Shown: positions 49,940 to 63,056, numbered from the stretch's first letter. The stretch: 64,000 nt of DNA from Linepithema humile (GCF_040581485.1 NC_090132.1:19463411-19527410), one strand, 5' to 3'. Numbers and translations are program-made. Notes: generated by a model not told the origin, from the sequence alone.

Positions 49940-51170
49940 TATTAAATTAAATATTAATTTACGCTGAGCGGAAACTTCGACGTTGAATGCAATAAGTACT
50001 ATTGCGAGAATAGCAAGAAGTAGAGCGTTTATCTTCATGTTGATATTTCGGTGTTGATTGTCCGCTACCGTCGCAAGAACTTATACTTGACTGGATACGT
50101 CCAACTTGCTTAAATATCTTCACGACATATCTTTATCCTTCGGGGAAATTACCGTACTTTATACGCGAACACGTTTTATTACTCATAACCGCCATTATTT
50201 ATAATTAATATCGCGTATTATTACGTAAACGATACGCGATAACAAGCAGAGTGACCTTTCAAGATAGCAAAAGTATAACATTCTTGGAAACGTGTAATCG
50301 TAATAATACATTGTGAGTAACATTAATTATAAATGCATACTGACCTCGAGATCAAATTCTACATAATAATTTTTTGTGTTTGTATGTATATATATTCAAC
50401 TTCAATATAAATTACTTGAAGTTATTATGTTTCATAGTCGACAATATTTTACTTGATTTTAATGAAGCAATTGCAATACTGCATATTGTGTGGATACATT
50501 GTATTTTAAATATGATAAAATTTATATTAATCAAATTAGTGCTGCAGTATTAACGTAGACAGTTTATCGAGATATAATATTGAGATACTACATAAACGTG
50601 CATGTGTAATATTTGTTTAAGTGGTCCTTGAAATTCTCTCGCCAGTAATAGCCATGTTATTGTAACGGTAGCACATATTTACTTTGGATAAAGGCAACTT
50701 CGTAACTTTCGTTTCGGAGTAACAGTTTCTCTTATTGATTGTTTTGTAGCGAATCTAAACTGTTCAAAGTTATTTTGTTTCTTATGTCTGAGAGTCGGTT
50801 TCGATAATGTGTCTATCGCGTAATTGCATTCGTGTGGATTATATAATATGTTCATCATGAAAGAATGATCATGTCAATGATAAATAATATAAAGAGGCAA
50901 ATCGCGCGTGACTTTATCGTGAAACGCAAAAAAAGTAATCCGCATTATAAACTTTTTTGCATATATGTTAGGCAGTTGATTTATATAAAGAACTTAAATT
51001 AATATTACGTTTTATTATTGACAATAACGTTGTACCAGTGGAAAATTGTATTATTAATTAATACAGTATTGTCGGGAGTTTTTCTAACCAGTGTTATGTG
51101 CATTGCGACCATTATATCCGGAAAAGGATGTACAGGAAATGTATAGTACGTGAATTGCTTAGGAAAACCA
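49940..51170. other. AT-rich DNA, nothing recognised
   Basis: AT-rich with a small CG-rich patch around 50080-50250. No frame longer than 60 codons and no RNA gene. Confidence 0.45.
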
Positions 51171-52180
51171 TGACAGTTCTAAACGACAGTTCTACGATTG
51201 CAAGCTAACACTCGCTCAAGGCGTTTCCGAAACGCGTCGTATTTTCGGAGCGCCCGAGACGTCGTTATCATTCAACCGCATGTTAAATGCCGCACACGTC
51301 CATTCGCGCATTAACCGCGGGAGTACAACTTCGTAGCGTATCGCGACGAACTATCATTACGTGGTCCGTCTATCCGTGCGTCGTAAGATTAACGTTCTCT
51401 TTCCTATCCGTAACGGGCTTGCAAAGTTGCAGCGAGAACATAGTACAAGCGAGTTTACTTCGCCTTATAACTTGCTGCTTTGAAGCACGCGGAAACCATC
51501 TTGGTGCATTGGACTTTAAATCGTTTAGAGTTACCATTCCGCGTGCTCATCGAATCTGCGGCGGCCTCGTAAATGTCGCTCATCTTTTACGATGCGACCG
51601 GCGTTTCGGATTACACTCGCAGTACATCACAGCGCGTGCATTACGAAGTTTCGGAGAGCCTTGAAGCCTCCCAGTTGCCATTGTGAACCAGCGCTCGCAT
51701 TCGCGAGACTCGTTTTTGGCGAAAACGGACATTGTTGCCCGTGTGCGGGCTTCTATCTCGTTGAATCGTCGCGAAGCAATATTTTCCGTCGACACGGCGC
51801 GCAACGCAACGCGACATGGGCGTGCAAACCAAACCGTGAGCGTCGCCGTGGCAAACTTTCCTGCGTTGACAATAAATTTTCCGACTGTGATTTTATTCCG
51901 CGAGTAAATTCCCACGTTGCCCAAGTTGGCGTCGCTCCGCGATTTACGCTTAGCCCGCCGTGTTTTTGAGGTTACTCGAGGCACGATATATCCTGAGAAA
52001 TGCGCGATAAAAGCCGACCTTGGCTGATATTTACTCCGACATACTTCTTTTTCGAGAGTAGCTTCTTGCATCGCGCCGGATGAATCATTTAATTTCTGAC
52101 GGTTATTTCCTCAGCGACCGCTTTTCCGCAGCGTGATGCGGAGTAATCTAAACTGTAACGATAATATTCGGTATTAAGAT
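51171..52180. other. GC/CpG-rich island with long ORFs on both strands
   Basis: Frames of 125 codons (51287-51664, + strand, ATG), 125 codons (51592-51969, + strand) and 163 codons (52071-51580, - strand, ATG) overlap heavily, along with smaller ones. All are Arg/Ala/Ser/Cys-rich, as expected when CG-rich DNA is translated in any phase, and none has a domain I recognise. If one is real, the - strand 163-codon frame is the best candidate on length alone. A promoter or enhancer island is more likely. Confidence 0.25.
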
Positions 52181-55100
52181 TAAAAGCGCAGATTGCATAT
52201 TTAATTATATTGTCTTCCTTTACTTTTATCGAGCTATTAAGCTCTGGAATATTATGTTGTACATACATTCGAGATATAATAGAAATAATAGAGCGGAAAG
52301 TTTCCGAGCATTGAGATCTCTGTTTAAAATTGAAACTTTGTAATAAAAAACTTTATGAAAATTTACATTTAAAAAACTAATATTAATAATTTTAGACGAT
52401 GATCCGAAAGATTGAGATAAATTCGCGTGAAATATTATTCTTATTGAATGTATATTCAGCAATGAATTCCGGCCGGGCTACAATGGGAGTGGAAAATATA
52501 ACCGCGGGGATAAATTCATTTGCCGAGCCTGAAACTTTTGCTTTCAAGAGCTCATAAATGACCGAGCACCGAAACTTTTCATGGTTAACATATCCCTAGA
52601 TACCTCATAAATGTAATTTTACGTACGTTTCGCTATAATACGACGTACATTTTCACACGCTACAATACGCGCATAATAATATATGAGAAAGTTATTAAAT
52701 TTATTTTGATTTATCTTCTTATTGTAGTCTCTATTTCATTTTACATATGTAAAAAGTAATTGAGAAACAAGTCTTCCAATCTTAAATTTTAGAAACATTA
52801 ACTGCAACTTTCCGGTTAGAAGAATTGAAAGTAAAATATGCATGTTTTCCACGAAATAGAGTTAAAAAACATTTATTTGAATTTTTTACCCAAAAGTCTA
52901 TTTTATCAAACTGGTTTAAAATTTTATTTTGATTTTAATATATACTTTCAATAACTCGAAGTTTCATGAAAACGTGAGAAAATTGAAAAAAGAAAGTAAC
53001 TGACGACGACAATGTCGCGAAAAACCATCAGTGCGGAATGAATAAATTTCTGCGCGAGGCAAGGTCATTATTCCGGAGGAACTCTTTCGACCTTTGACCA
53101 TAAGGTCTTTTTATCTGGCGTTGTTCCTTCAGTAAGAATTGGGCACGACGAAGGGTACTCCACCGATTCCGCTTCCGTGAATATTGTACACCATGCTTGT
53201 GCCGTTATTACTCTGCGTATTTGCATTTTTTGTTGCGACCTTCCTAATTGCAATTACGTATACATAAGCCTGCAGAAAATGGCGAGAAATACAGTAAAAT
53301 AAAATTTGTATGCGGAAACATTCTGCACACTCTACACGGTTTAACATTAATATTTCTACGGTCTCAGAAGTCATTATGGTCATTTCACAATTTGATTATT
53401 TTTCAGAATTTTGATGCTTTTCTTTTTAATTAACGCGACAGCAAGGTGCAAATTTTATGACAAATTGCGATGTTTTATTTAATTTGTTTTACACAAATGT
53501 AGAAACACTTGAGCTTCTTTTTATCTACATAAATATTTATTTTTATGTCAGGCATAATAAAAATGTCATATTTTTTTATATTCTTATATTTATTTAAATC
53601 TTACTTCGTTAGCGAGAAGCTAGTTTATATTAATTGACGGATGGTATCTCCCGCCGCGTACCACGAACACTCGTTCTGATAACACTTCAATTGAACAGTT
53701 CGATCGACGGCAACGAATCTATTGCCTCCTTCAAAGCAGGCCCTACATGTGCGCGCTATTTCGATAACACCGCTGCCGCAGGTTATTTCAAGTATTACTA
53801 TCTATATCTATCGCATAAGAGAGTATCGATTTGCTGGATTAAAGGTCAGTTGCGAAATTTACTTTAAGCTCTCTCACGTTGTTCTCCAGATGTTTTCTTT
53901 AAAAATATGTGATCTAAAGATAATGAATTTTGCGCGTAACCAAACATGGTTGTGCTAAAAGTGAACGAATCTTTTTCTATTCTGTATAATATACAATTTT
54001 AGAAAATTAAGAAACATTTTGCATTGTTTTTATTTTAACAATGTTGCTGACAATTCAGAAGTAAAACTATTTCAAAATTTAAGTATGAAATAAATTAATT
54101 CCCGATATAGTGAAAGAGAATATAGAGGACGAGTAGAGAAGAGAAGGAAAGAGGAAAAGGACAAGGGTATAGTTACATAGCTACATGCAACGCTTCACCG
54201 ATCTTTTGATCTCGCCTCGACCAATGTGGTTACGTAATTTGATCGGTTAGTCATGGACTATAGCGTGGATCGACCACCGTATAAGATCCGTGCGTATGCG
54301 TAAAAGCATCTGCCGTGAAAAATTGTGGCTACTGATCTGATAGGAGAAAATGGTAAGCTATCCGTATCAGGCAAGTATTAAGTCAAGGTAGAACAGAATG
54401 AAAAGGAACGATAGAGAATAGAAGGGACGAGTTTCCTCTCTCTTTCGATTTGCAAGGTCGGCTCATGTATGTACACAAGGCGCCGTTGTTTCAGGGTCGA
54501 TTTATTTCTTCCTCTTCTCGTTTTCCGAATCACTGCTCGCTTGCATGTACATGCATTGTGCCGATATACATCGGCTTTCGCAGCATTTTTGCTTTTGCTT
54601 GAATTCTTTGATGGCATGTCTGAATTCTTGTTGATGTGTTCAATTACGTGTTGTATTCAATTAACTGTAACTATGTGATACGATATTATTTCTATCACTA
54701 TTTGTTTTTTCGATACTTTTTTAACTTTCACAATTTTTATCTTGTATTTTCGTAGCAATCAAAATATTAAATTACGTAAATAAATATTTATATCAAATTC
54801 GGAATAGATATAAATATGTATATGTGTGTGTATGTGGGTAGGAATTATTGCTATCGCGGAAGATAAAGAATCGAAATATTTGTAAAGACGACAAGGGCTT
54901 GATGTTAATTCTTGGTTATGGAAACATGTACAGCCGATACAATCCTTATTACCGTATTTTATTGAAAAAGGTCCTTTCTGAGATCTACTTATCCTCTTAT
55001 TTATATTCTCCCCTGACCTTCCTTCTCTAGTATAAAGCTATACTTTTTCTCTTGTGTCGTATAAATGCGAAACATATGACTTGATAAATAATATTCTGAA

Positions 55101-55990
55101 CTTTAGCAGATTTTTATGCGTACAATATTTTCTCTATGTAACACGAAAACGAAAGATGATTTTATCATTTCGGTGACTTTAGTTAGCTTTATCTTGGATT
55201 TTATTAAAAAATATAATACTAAAAAAATTAATGAAACATTTTTATTAAACTTTGCGTACTATTTTGATGTTTTGATGCGTTAACATTATTTTACGTTAAC
55301 TTATATGCATGCGTGTATTATTATCGTTTAATTGCAAACTGCACTATCTGTATATACGATTGTATAACTGTCAAGGGTAGTATTTAGTGTGTTAGATTAG
55401 TACTTCTGAATACCGATTTACGTTCGCGCCACCCTCGATATTGGTTTCTGTAATACTCGTTGTATTGTCCTTCTCATATATATACATATATCGTGTGTAT
55501 ATTTGCCTGCCATCAATTACCTACTGAAATTTAAGCGTGACAAAAAGTCATAATCGCTTTGTCGAGAAACATAAAGTGATGCGAATGCGCCATATGCGCT
55601 TGTATTTTACATTGCAAATTTTATCACTCCGATTGTGTGGCACAATGCTAATTATAATATGTATCGTGCGAGCAGCGAACGATTGTTATTTAGATTATTT
55701 TGAAGATTTTTCCTCTTTCATCTGTGTGTGTTATTACGATACATTTATTCCACAATTCTTTAGGATATTTTTTTTTCATGTTGAGATATAAACTTGTAAT
55801 AAATTTGCGAATCGGTCATCTTACAATTTTGATATTTGTCTCTTAAGCATCTTCCGCAATAATGTTCTTCTCGCTAGGCTGGTGTAGCGTTATCATTATC
55901 TAATCGTTAAAAATTAAATGATATAAATTAATTGAAATATATCGCCTTTCACTCGAATGCCTTAAACACGCTGTTTGTAGGAAGAAGGAT
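52181..55990. other. AT-rich DNA, no recognised gene
   Basis: Mainly AT-rich, with moderate patches at 53030-53230 and 54120-54560. The latter includes a purine-rich GAGAGAAGAGAAGG-type stretch near 54130. Short antiparallel frames only. TATA/ATAC alternation near 55478-55492. Confidence 0.45.
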
Positions 55991-56481
55991 AGAGACAGTT
56001 AATTCGCGTTAACGGACATCCAGGTAATCCAATTCTCGTCATCAATTTACGTTAGAAGGCAACGATGGAATGCTCTTCTCTACATCTGCGATATCGCCTG
56101 ATATTCAACTTGTCGGGGTCGTCCTTTCTATAATCTACCCACTCTTGCACTCACCCCTGCTCACCGCATCCCCCCTTCCGTCTTCTCCTGTCTTCTATGC
56201 CGCATCCTCATCTTTCTCGCTCTTGTTTCCTGTTGCGCGGTACATAGCACACTGTCTCGCTGTTTCTCTCTGTTCCTTACACGCACATACATCTCGCTAT
56301 CTCTCCTTCTCGTGTAACCTCCGCACCAGTCTTCCCCCTTTTCCCGTTCTTCCATCTCTCTCTACCTCCTTAACGCTATTTCGCCGCTTCTGTCTTACTT
56401 CCGCACTCTCTATCTGTCTGTCCCGCTCCTTCTTCCCGTCCCTACCAGTTCGGCCTGTCCCCCCTTGTGCCGCAACACGCC

Positions 56482-56512
56482 CACGTGTCACGTGGTTGTG
56501 TGGGTGCACGTG
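56482..56512. promoter_or_regulatory. Cluster of three CACGTG E-boxes
   Basis: CACGTG occurs at 56482-56487, 56489-56494 and 56507-56512. The first two form the palindrome CCACGTGTCACGTGG, and CACGTA follows at 56514. CACGTG is the site for bHLH-PAS/bHLH-Zip dimers such as Clock-Cycle and Myc-Max, and the juvenile-hormone receptor Met also binds a GCACGTG-type site. Clustering at a promoter-like island supports a regulatory role; the factor cannot be told from sequence. Confidence 0.5.
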
Positions 56513-56991
56513 CCACGTACCCGCACACACAGTGGCGCACGGCCGACCGCCACAGCACCGGAGTGCGGATGCGGAGTACCTACGGAGTTGAGGGTACAGA
56601 CGACAGTGCCGCGTACACACCACGGCGTTTCGCACTCATTGCCTCGCGTTCGCGTGCGATAGATCGCCCGCCCGGCATCCATACGTCGCGATCCATCCGA
56701 TCGATTCCGTAGGGCTGATCTCGCGATAGTTCGGGGACGTTTGCCGCGTACCGCCGTCACTACGCGTCAAAGAATTCAAAGATAACCGCGACTGCTCGAT
56801 CTCCGTGCGCGAGATGAAAGCGAAGTCGAGGGAAGATCTGATCGTCGAAGAAGGTCGCGGGAGAAGGCAGGGGCGGGGGCAGTATCGTATGAGATATGAA
56901 ATGTTTCTTGTGAGCACCACGTGTCTTTGATCTTCTACGGACCACCGTGATTCCTTCCGAACGTCCAAAGTAGCCGGATATCTTGGTGAGG

Positions 56992-57041
56992 ATGATGCCG
57001 GGAGTGAAAAAGAAAGGTTCGCGCATGGAAGATGACAGGAG
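56992..57041 (+). CDS. Candidate 5' coding exon, ends at splice donor
   Basis: ATGATG at 56992 opens a frame reading MMPGVKKKGSRMEDDR plus two bases, ending at 57041. Directly after it GTACGT begins at 57042 in the context GAG/GTACGT, a good donor. A TAG stop lies in frame 21 bases upstream (56971), so the start would be one of these ATGs. The second ATG has a G at -3. Without splicing the frame runs on to a TGA near 57121 (about 43 codons). The peptide is short, basic then acidic, and I do not recognise it. The exon would be phase 2, and the acceptor exon is not visible in the window. Confidence 0.25.
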
Positions 57042-57060
57042 GTACGTGTGGAATATTCGG

Positions 57061-58730
57061 TTGACAGTTGGTCCGCGAAGAAAAGAATTCTTTGTGATTT
57101 CTATGTGGATTCGTGAGTTTTGAGAGACTCCCGTGTTTTTACATGAGCGCAGTATTAAAAATCTTGAAAGGAATGACGGCTATTGGACGAAGCTGACGAT
57201 TCCACGCTGAAGATCAGCTGATTATTTTGTACCTCCGGGGCACGTATGGCACCGCGCGAGCTAAGAAAGGTCGTCTTGGCGCAGATTGCTGTAGTTGATA
57301 CGGTCTGGATAGCTTTCTTTTCTTCGTATTTTTGATACCTTATCGAAATAGATCGCGGACTTTATGTACCGGGGAAGAGAAAGAGGAACGAGATGTCGGA
57401 TCATTTCTTTGGTTCCAGAGATGATTCTTTTTCTTAAAAATAATATTATCGTTATCCTATGACAATCGACATAAAGAGTCATATAAAAAATTTTATATAA
57501 ATCTAATTTCGAGAGAATCATATAATCATTACGAAAAAGACGAAGAACTTCACAAATATAAAAGATTCGTATTATAATTCACTTAATATGGCATGCGTAA
57601 TATCATTCGTGACTATTTAATAACAAATACATGCGCACTAGAGTAACGGACAGGCATAATAAATCTTGCCACATGTACACGTTCTTCGTCTCAAGAGAGA
57701 ATGAAACGAGAAGCGATGATGTAATTCAGAAGGGAACATTTTAATGATGATTGGCACTGAACTGCAATATTCTCCCACGTGATCGCATAGCTGAGACACA
57801 AGGATTATCGTCGTGCGGAATCAGTGGAGGAAATTTTACGGCGCCTTTTCGACGTCGTCGCTCTTAATGTCATCAAAGGTTGAAGCGTGATCTCGAGATC
57901 GGCGAAACGAGTTACACCGGAGCGGTCGACCAGAGAAGAGAGAAACTAGACTAAGGCCAAGGGACTGCTCTCCAGGTGCTCGAGTGCCAATAGAAACGTC
58001 CGAGTGTCACGAAAGAGCGTGTAGACGGGAAAGAGCCAATGCGAGGGAACTCAATGGTGGTCGAGCTTGAGCACGAGCGTCGGGGCAAAGTGTCCTCGAA
58101 TTTTCGCCGGTGCGCGTGTGTATACACGTGTCTTCCCTGGCGCGCGCTCGCGAAAAGAAGCACTATCGCCGGGCGATTCGATAGTAATTGCACTGGTCTT
58201 CGAAGCTGCCATCAGGTCGCGATCTCAAATAGAAATAGAAAGACTTTTGTTCTATGAAAGGTTTCGTCTTTTATCCAATCGACTGGACTTTGGCGCTTCG
58301 CACAGAACGTTATTGATTTACGTCGCTGAACTGTAATGATCGTTTTAATTATGATCTGAACGATATTGTTGCATTGACGCGTCATGCGAACAACGCGAGC
58401 TGTGTCGCAAAACGTGCGCGTGTTTTTACGGGTGTTTCAGTGCTAATTGTGAACATATGTACGTCACCTTGGACTACTTGTGATGTGCGATTGTGTTAAT
58501 GTGCTTATATTATTCGTCACCTGGAAAACTATAAAGGTTTTTCTTTCTTTGATGTATTACTTTTTGTCAGATTAATTAAACAGCTGCTTAACAAAAGCAG
58601 TTATTGCTTCCAACATTTGATACATAGTAATGAAACATGGATTATTATAATATATCTATATATTTTTATAAAAATACTTGATAAAGAAGATAAATCAGTA
58701 TTGATTATAAATATTGTTTCAAACTTGGCG
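57061..58730. other. Mixed DNA with CG-rich patch at 57.75-58.30 kb
   Basis: The patch carries three overlapping frames (72 and 89 codons on the +, 80 on the -), all unrecognised. If the donor at 57042 is used, this sequence is the start of an intron. The remainder is AT-rich. Confidence 0.35.
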
Positions 58731-58757
58731 TAATATATTATAATATATTATAATAAG
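58731..58757. repeat. 10-bp tandem repeat (TAATATATTA)
   Basis: Two full and one partial copy of a self-complementary decamer, so the tract is also a palindrome. A CAG/GTAAAA junction occurs shortly after (58774/58775) but with a purine-rich upstream tract. Confidence 0.8.
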
Positions 58758-60980
58758 GATAATTTATATTGCAGGTAAAAATGAAATATAACAAAACTTT
58801 TAAAGCAATTTTATTATAAACTTCAACTAATTTTATGATTATGCGAGCATTTTTTAATTTTGTCGTTAAAAAGCTTATTAGAAAATAGAGTAAATTATGT
58901 AATAAATATCAAGATATAACTGCCATGTAATTGGTGCAAAATTTTCAAATAGCTAACGAATTGAGATTTACTGTTTATATATCAATATCAAAGCATGTTA
59001 ACGAATTCGTGCAAAGTTTCTTTGATTCTGACATTCGTATGCGAACTATCTGTTTGCTCGGAACACACGTGTTTGCTTATGCATCCGAAGGGAATAACGC
59101 CAAGGCTGCCAGACGACCGATAGAATCTCCGATAGGATGGACGAGAAAATTGGAAGCAATCGGCGACTATTTACTGAGTTCATTCGAATCTGTGTGTTAT
59201 TTGTGGTAAAGGAAACTCACTTGTTTGTGCTGAGAAAGCCATTCATTTTAGTAGACACTACGCTCATTAAGTCAACGCTCTATTCGGTAACGTTTCAAAT
59301 ATCGTCACGGTTTTCATAAGCGAATTTATATCACTTCCAACATCCCTTATACTTAGCTTATCGTTCGAAACGAGACTGCCGCCTCCACGTTATTTACATT
59401 GTTTTTCTTTTGCATAGCGAGTTGAAATAGCGCGAGGCATTAAACCGTACATTTACATAGTCGCGTTTCAATTTTGCTTATTCCGCGAGCATATTCCAGA
59501 CATTTGATATATTTTTAAACACGAGTCTTGTTTAATTTATTGCTGACAGAGCAATCATGAGATCATTGAGATCTTGATATTCGAGATGGAACCGAGCGTG
59601 AAGTTTAATGTGCATGAATAACAGCCTAGGAACGGACAACTTTATTGCATCTCTGATTTACCGCACGTTTTGAGCGAGTCGAACGATCAATACTAATTTG
59701 AATGTGAGATTAAATCAAACCGACTTCGGTGATAAATATGGTGATGCGATGTTATCGTGATGAGTCTTCTTATTTTACTTTACTCTGACGCGTTATTAAA
59801 TTAAGTCTCTTGATCAAGATTTACTCTACCGATGCTTCAAAGGCGCCACCGAGGTATAATTACCAAGTAAACTCTATTGCCCGCGATGAAAATTTGAATT
59901 TGAAATTTCGTTTCAAGTTCGATTAAAGTTACCGGGCTCATATTTCACAAATATTCACGCCTGGATAGAATCCCATGAATATTCGTCGCGATCTTACGGC
60001 AAGGGCTCATTTTCACAGTCGGAAGCTTATGTGCCGCGCACTACGGGATCTCTTTGAGCATTATATATGAGTGTAGGAGAGCTAAAGTGTGGAAGAACAA
60101 AATAAAGGCTACAAATGGAAAACGAAAGTAGACCCGTTAAAAAATAATACGAGATATTATACGGTTCTTAACGAACATGGACGTACACTGTTTCACAAAA
60201 ACATTGACACATTGTAAAGTTTAAAGCGAGTCTTTCTACCTAGTAAAATTTTGCATGTGCTCCATGAAGAGGGAGAAGAAACTATAGCAATATCACTACA
60301 CAAGGGCCATTTGTTTAAGAAAGTTTTTGTCTTGCGTATTTGTCCATAAAGTATGTCAAATTTGCAGACCTAAAATTATTTTATCAGGATGCGTCGAATT
60401 TTTTATGAGACGATATTTTTAATATAAATTAGTTTTTTTATGAAATTATATTTTATAAAGAAGGAATTCATGTAAAAAAATGCACATTATATTTGTTAAT
60501 TATCTGTTCCTTAAATTATTTTATAGTTTCATAGTACAAAACGTTAAAAAATTTATTAAAATAATATTTGAAGATAAAAATACTTTTATTCTCTCTGATG
60601 TGGATTTATGAAAGCTATTTGTTTAAAATTCACGTTTTAATATCGCAAATTGCTACTGTTGTCTATATTCTCGTTCACATCTCGAATTTAATATTGTCAT
60701 TTTTGACGTACCTAAATTATTGAAGAAAATTCGATATGGAAAACGCCAGAGAAAGATATTTTTACAATTTTTCCTTATTGGCTGAATTTATTTTAAATTT
60801 GAAAAAGTCACTCGTCTGAATTGTTAAATCAAATGAATGACATTTTTGCATTTCTTCTCTCGTCGAAATATTATTGAATTTGTACATTTGCCGGCGATGT
60901 CAAGAAAAGATTAAATCTTGTATTAGAAAATCTATTCGCGCGAAATATCGACAGAAAGAAAACACTGTGTTTCTCAGCCG
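58758..60980. other. AT-rich DNA, nothing recognised
   Basis: AT-rich with a moderate patch at 59040-59170 inside a 92-codon frame (58931-59209, start at TTG). A GTGAGT donor-like word on the - strand at about 59217 lacks a partner. No gene is called. Confidence 0.4.
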
Positions 60981-60981
60981 C

Positions 60982-61017
60982 GGGGGAATTGAAAAAGCTA
61001 AGAAGGGGGGGAGGGGG
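60982..61017 (+). other. G-run cluster, potential G-quadruplex
   Basis: Runs of five (60982-60986), seven (61005-61011) and five (61013-61017) G residues occur within 36 bases of otherwise A-rich DNA. The seven-G run can supply two tracts of three, so a four-tract quadruplex is possible, though one loop would be 18 bases. Confidence 0.6.
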
Positions 61018-62330
61018 CATGTTTATTTGGAATGCCAATATTGCCCTTGCCTATTGTCTCACCTATACATATGCGCATACATGTAGTCGAGCACATTGTA
61101 CGTCAGATTTATTAATCTCGAGCCTATATCATCGGAATCCGTACGTCAGGGATATGAGAACTATTTGATTTTCTTTCACTCTTCGCAAATCCATTATCGA
61201 TTGCAACAAGTTCGCGTAGACTTTTTATTTTTACAAAAACTGAAAAAATGCTTTTATATTTTCGCATACAATACATCGATGTTGTGAAACACCGGATTAA
61301 GCTAGCATTGAAGTGCGTACATCAGAATACATCGGAGTAGGTTAGAATCATAACTATTATCGATGTGATCTCTCGCGTTATTCGTTTGACAGTTATACTC
61401 GCCCATTGTGCATCTGCGATACGTTCTATTCTCCGAACAGCATGCGAATATTATTGTGCAAATCTAGCTGTGGAATTACACAACAAGATAAACTATGTCT
61501 TCTATTCCGACAGTCAGAATTGAAATTCTTGTTCAAGTCATCTCGTTGATACTTCGCTTAACTGTTATATGAAACAAGCCATTTCCGCATCCACGTTGAT
61601 CTAAATTATCATCGATTTAAGTTCAAGTTTCATACATCTATTTAATCGAGAATGCCGTTAACACGTTCATTATTACACGTTATGATTGAAATGACATAAA
61701 ACTTGACGACTTTGAATTAATAGGAAAGAAATGATATCATGTTTCTGCAATTGAAGAAGTTATTTGAATAACTTGTTGCTGCGCAATTTTACATACCTTG
61801 TTTCCTAGATTTTTACGGTTCGTTGAATTGTCCTTGCTGAATATATAGCTTTAGGTAACGTTCACGAAGATCGATGCATTGCGTGAGACACGCGACAATT
61901 TGTCGTGATTTGTCATTCATAATCGGTAGCTTTTGAACTGGTGTTATATTCATGTTAATCCCCACCGCAAATCACGAACTAGAGAGACATGTTTAGAGAT
62001 TGCTTTTATTCAAAATTTCCGAGATTATTGGGACGCAGGTGCTTAACTATTAAATCGTCAGTTTATTACGTGAGGTTATAATTTTATTGCCGATTAATTA
62101 AACCACGCCATCGTCTGCTGGCTTTACGTAACGCTGCAAGTTTGTCAATTCGAATCACGAATGAACAAAAATTTATTCCCTACTTTATTCAACATTACAT
62201 TACACGTTTTAGAGTTTATTATATCTATTATAATTTAATGTAACAATTAAACGCTGCAGTAATTAACGTCAGGAGGGCATATCGTATAATATGCTCTGAC
62301 TAGCATGTTATACAATTTCTTAAGAAATTG
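61018..62330. other. AT-rich DNA, nothing recognised
   Basis: AT-rich, with regularly scattered CG words. No frame over 63 codons is of interest. Confidence 0.45.
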
Positions 62331-62454
62331 TTGGAGAAACGCGGAAAGTTTTCGACATCCCGCATAACAACTTTCGGAAGATTTACCTGGACTACTAGTA
62401 TTAATCATATACTAAAGTTTACATCTGGCGCAACGCTTTGTAATAGTAAAATAG

Positions 62455-62535
62455 GAATGAATGTGTTGATGGAAGTCTTCAGTGCTAAACTTTCAAAGGG
62501 CCACTTAGTGGTTAAATTCCTGGTTTCTTTGCTCA
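62455..62535 (+). repeat. Possible diverged duplicate, copy 1
   Basis: CTAAACTTTC at 62485-62494 is followed 30 bases after its start by AATTCCTGGTT. The same two words (with one extra C) recur about 520 bp downstream in the same order. Similarity outside them is weak, so homology is tentative. Confidence 0.3.
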
Positions 62536-62974
62536 CAAATTCATTTCATAGATACTTCTAGATACTTATGAAGAAAATTCTTATAACGAGAGAACTTTAC
62601 TTATCTCTAAACAAATGGCATAACTTTTTGCAAATAAAATTAAAAATTTATGCATCTCACGGAACTGTTGTCGTTGTGATATTTTACGGTGACAGAAAGG
62701 AGAATATTTGAAGGAACAATTTGTATGTATTTATATTATTTGGGCGAGAAATTGTCGAGGCTTGAACTCCATAAAACTGATCGCCTACATGCACCGATAT
62801 AAGGAGCGCTCGCGTTATCGCCCCGTCATTTCGGTCACGGTGCAGGCCTTAATTAAAGTTTCACAACCGATTGCACGAGGAGAACACAACGGAAGTAATC
62901 AACGATCGCCTACGCAATCACCGATTGCCGCGTCGAAGCCAAGCTTCGTCGGGTATGCTCTGTCACCACGTAAT

Positions 62975-63056
62975 GGAACCGTCCACGGATGTGCAATGTT
63001 TACTACTAAACTTTCCAACGTTTTGTTTTCCTAATTCCCTGGTTAATTCCCACCTC
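62975..63056 (+). repeat. Possible diverged duplicate, copy 2
   Basis: CTAAACTTTC at 63006-63015, then AATTCCCTGGTT at about 63033. It lies at the end of a 108-codon + frame (62708-63034) that is not conserved in copy 1, so the frame is probably not coding. Confidence 0.3.

Larger units (their letters stand above)
56040..57060 (+). promoter_or_regulatory. CpG-rich promoter / first-exon island
   Basis: This is the strongest gene-start-like region. From 56040 to 56460 the + strand is strongly pyrimidine-rich (TCTC, CCTT words). From 56460 to 57060 it is CG-rich, with E-boxes and then a short ATG frame that meets a donor consensus. A 173-codon ATG frame (56070-56591) runs through the pyrimidine-rich part, but its Ser/Leu/Pro product reflects base composition, and - strand frames of 112, 90 and 110 codons overlap. 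I read the island as promoter plus 5' untranslated leader of a + strand gene whose later exons lie beyond a large intron. Confidence 0.4.

Noticed and set aside
51580..52071. 163-codon - strand ORF
   Set aside because: It overlaps 125-codon frames on the other strand in a CG-rich island where stop codons are rare by composition.
56070..56591. 173-codon ORF, the longest in the window
   Set aside because: The product is Ser/Leu/Pro-rich because the DNA is CT-rich. Antiparallel frames are also open and no domain is visible. It fits better as a leader segment.
58760..58785. TTGCAG/GTAAAA fused junction on the + strand
   Set aside because: The upstream tract is purine-rich, the donor is weak, and no second donor follows.
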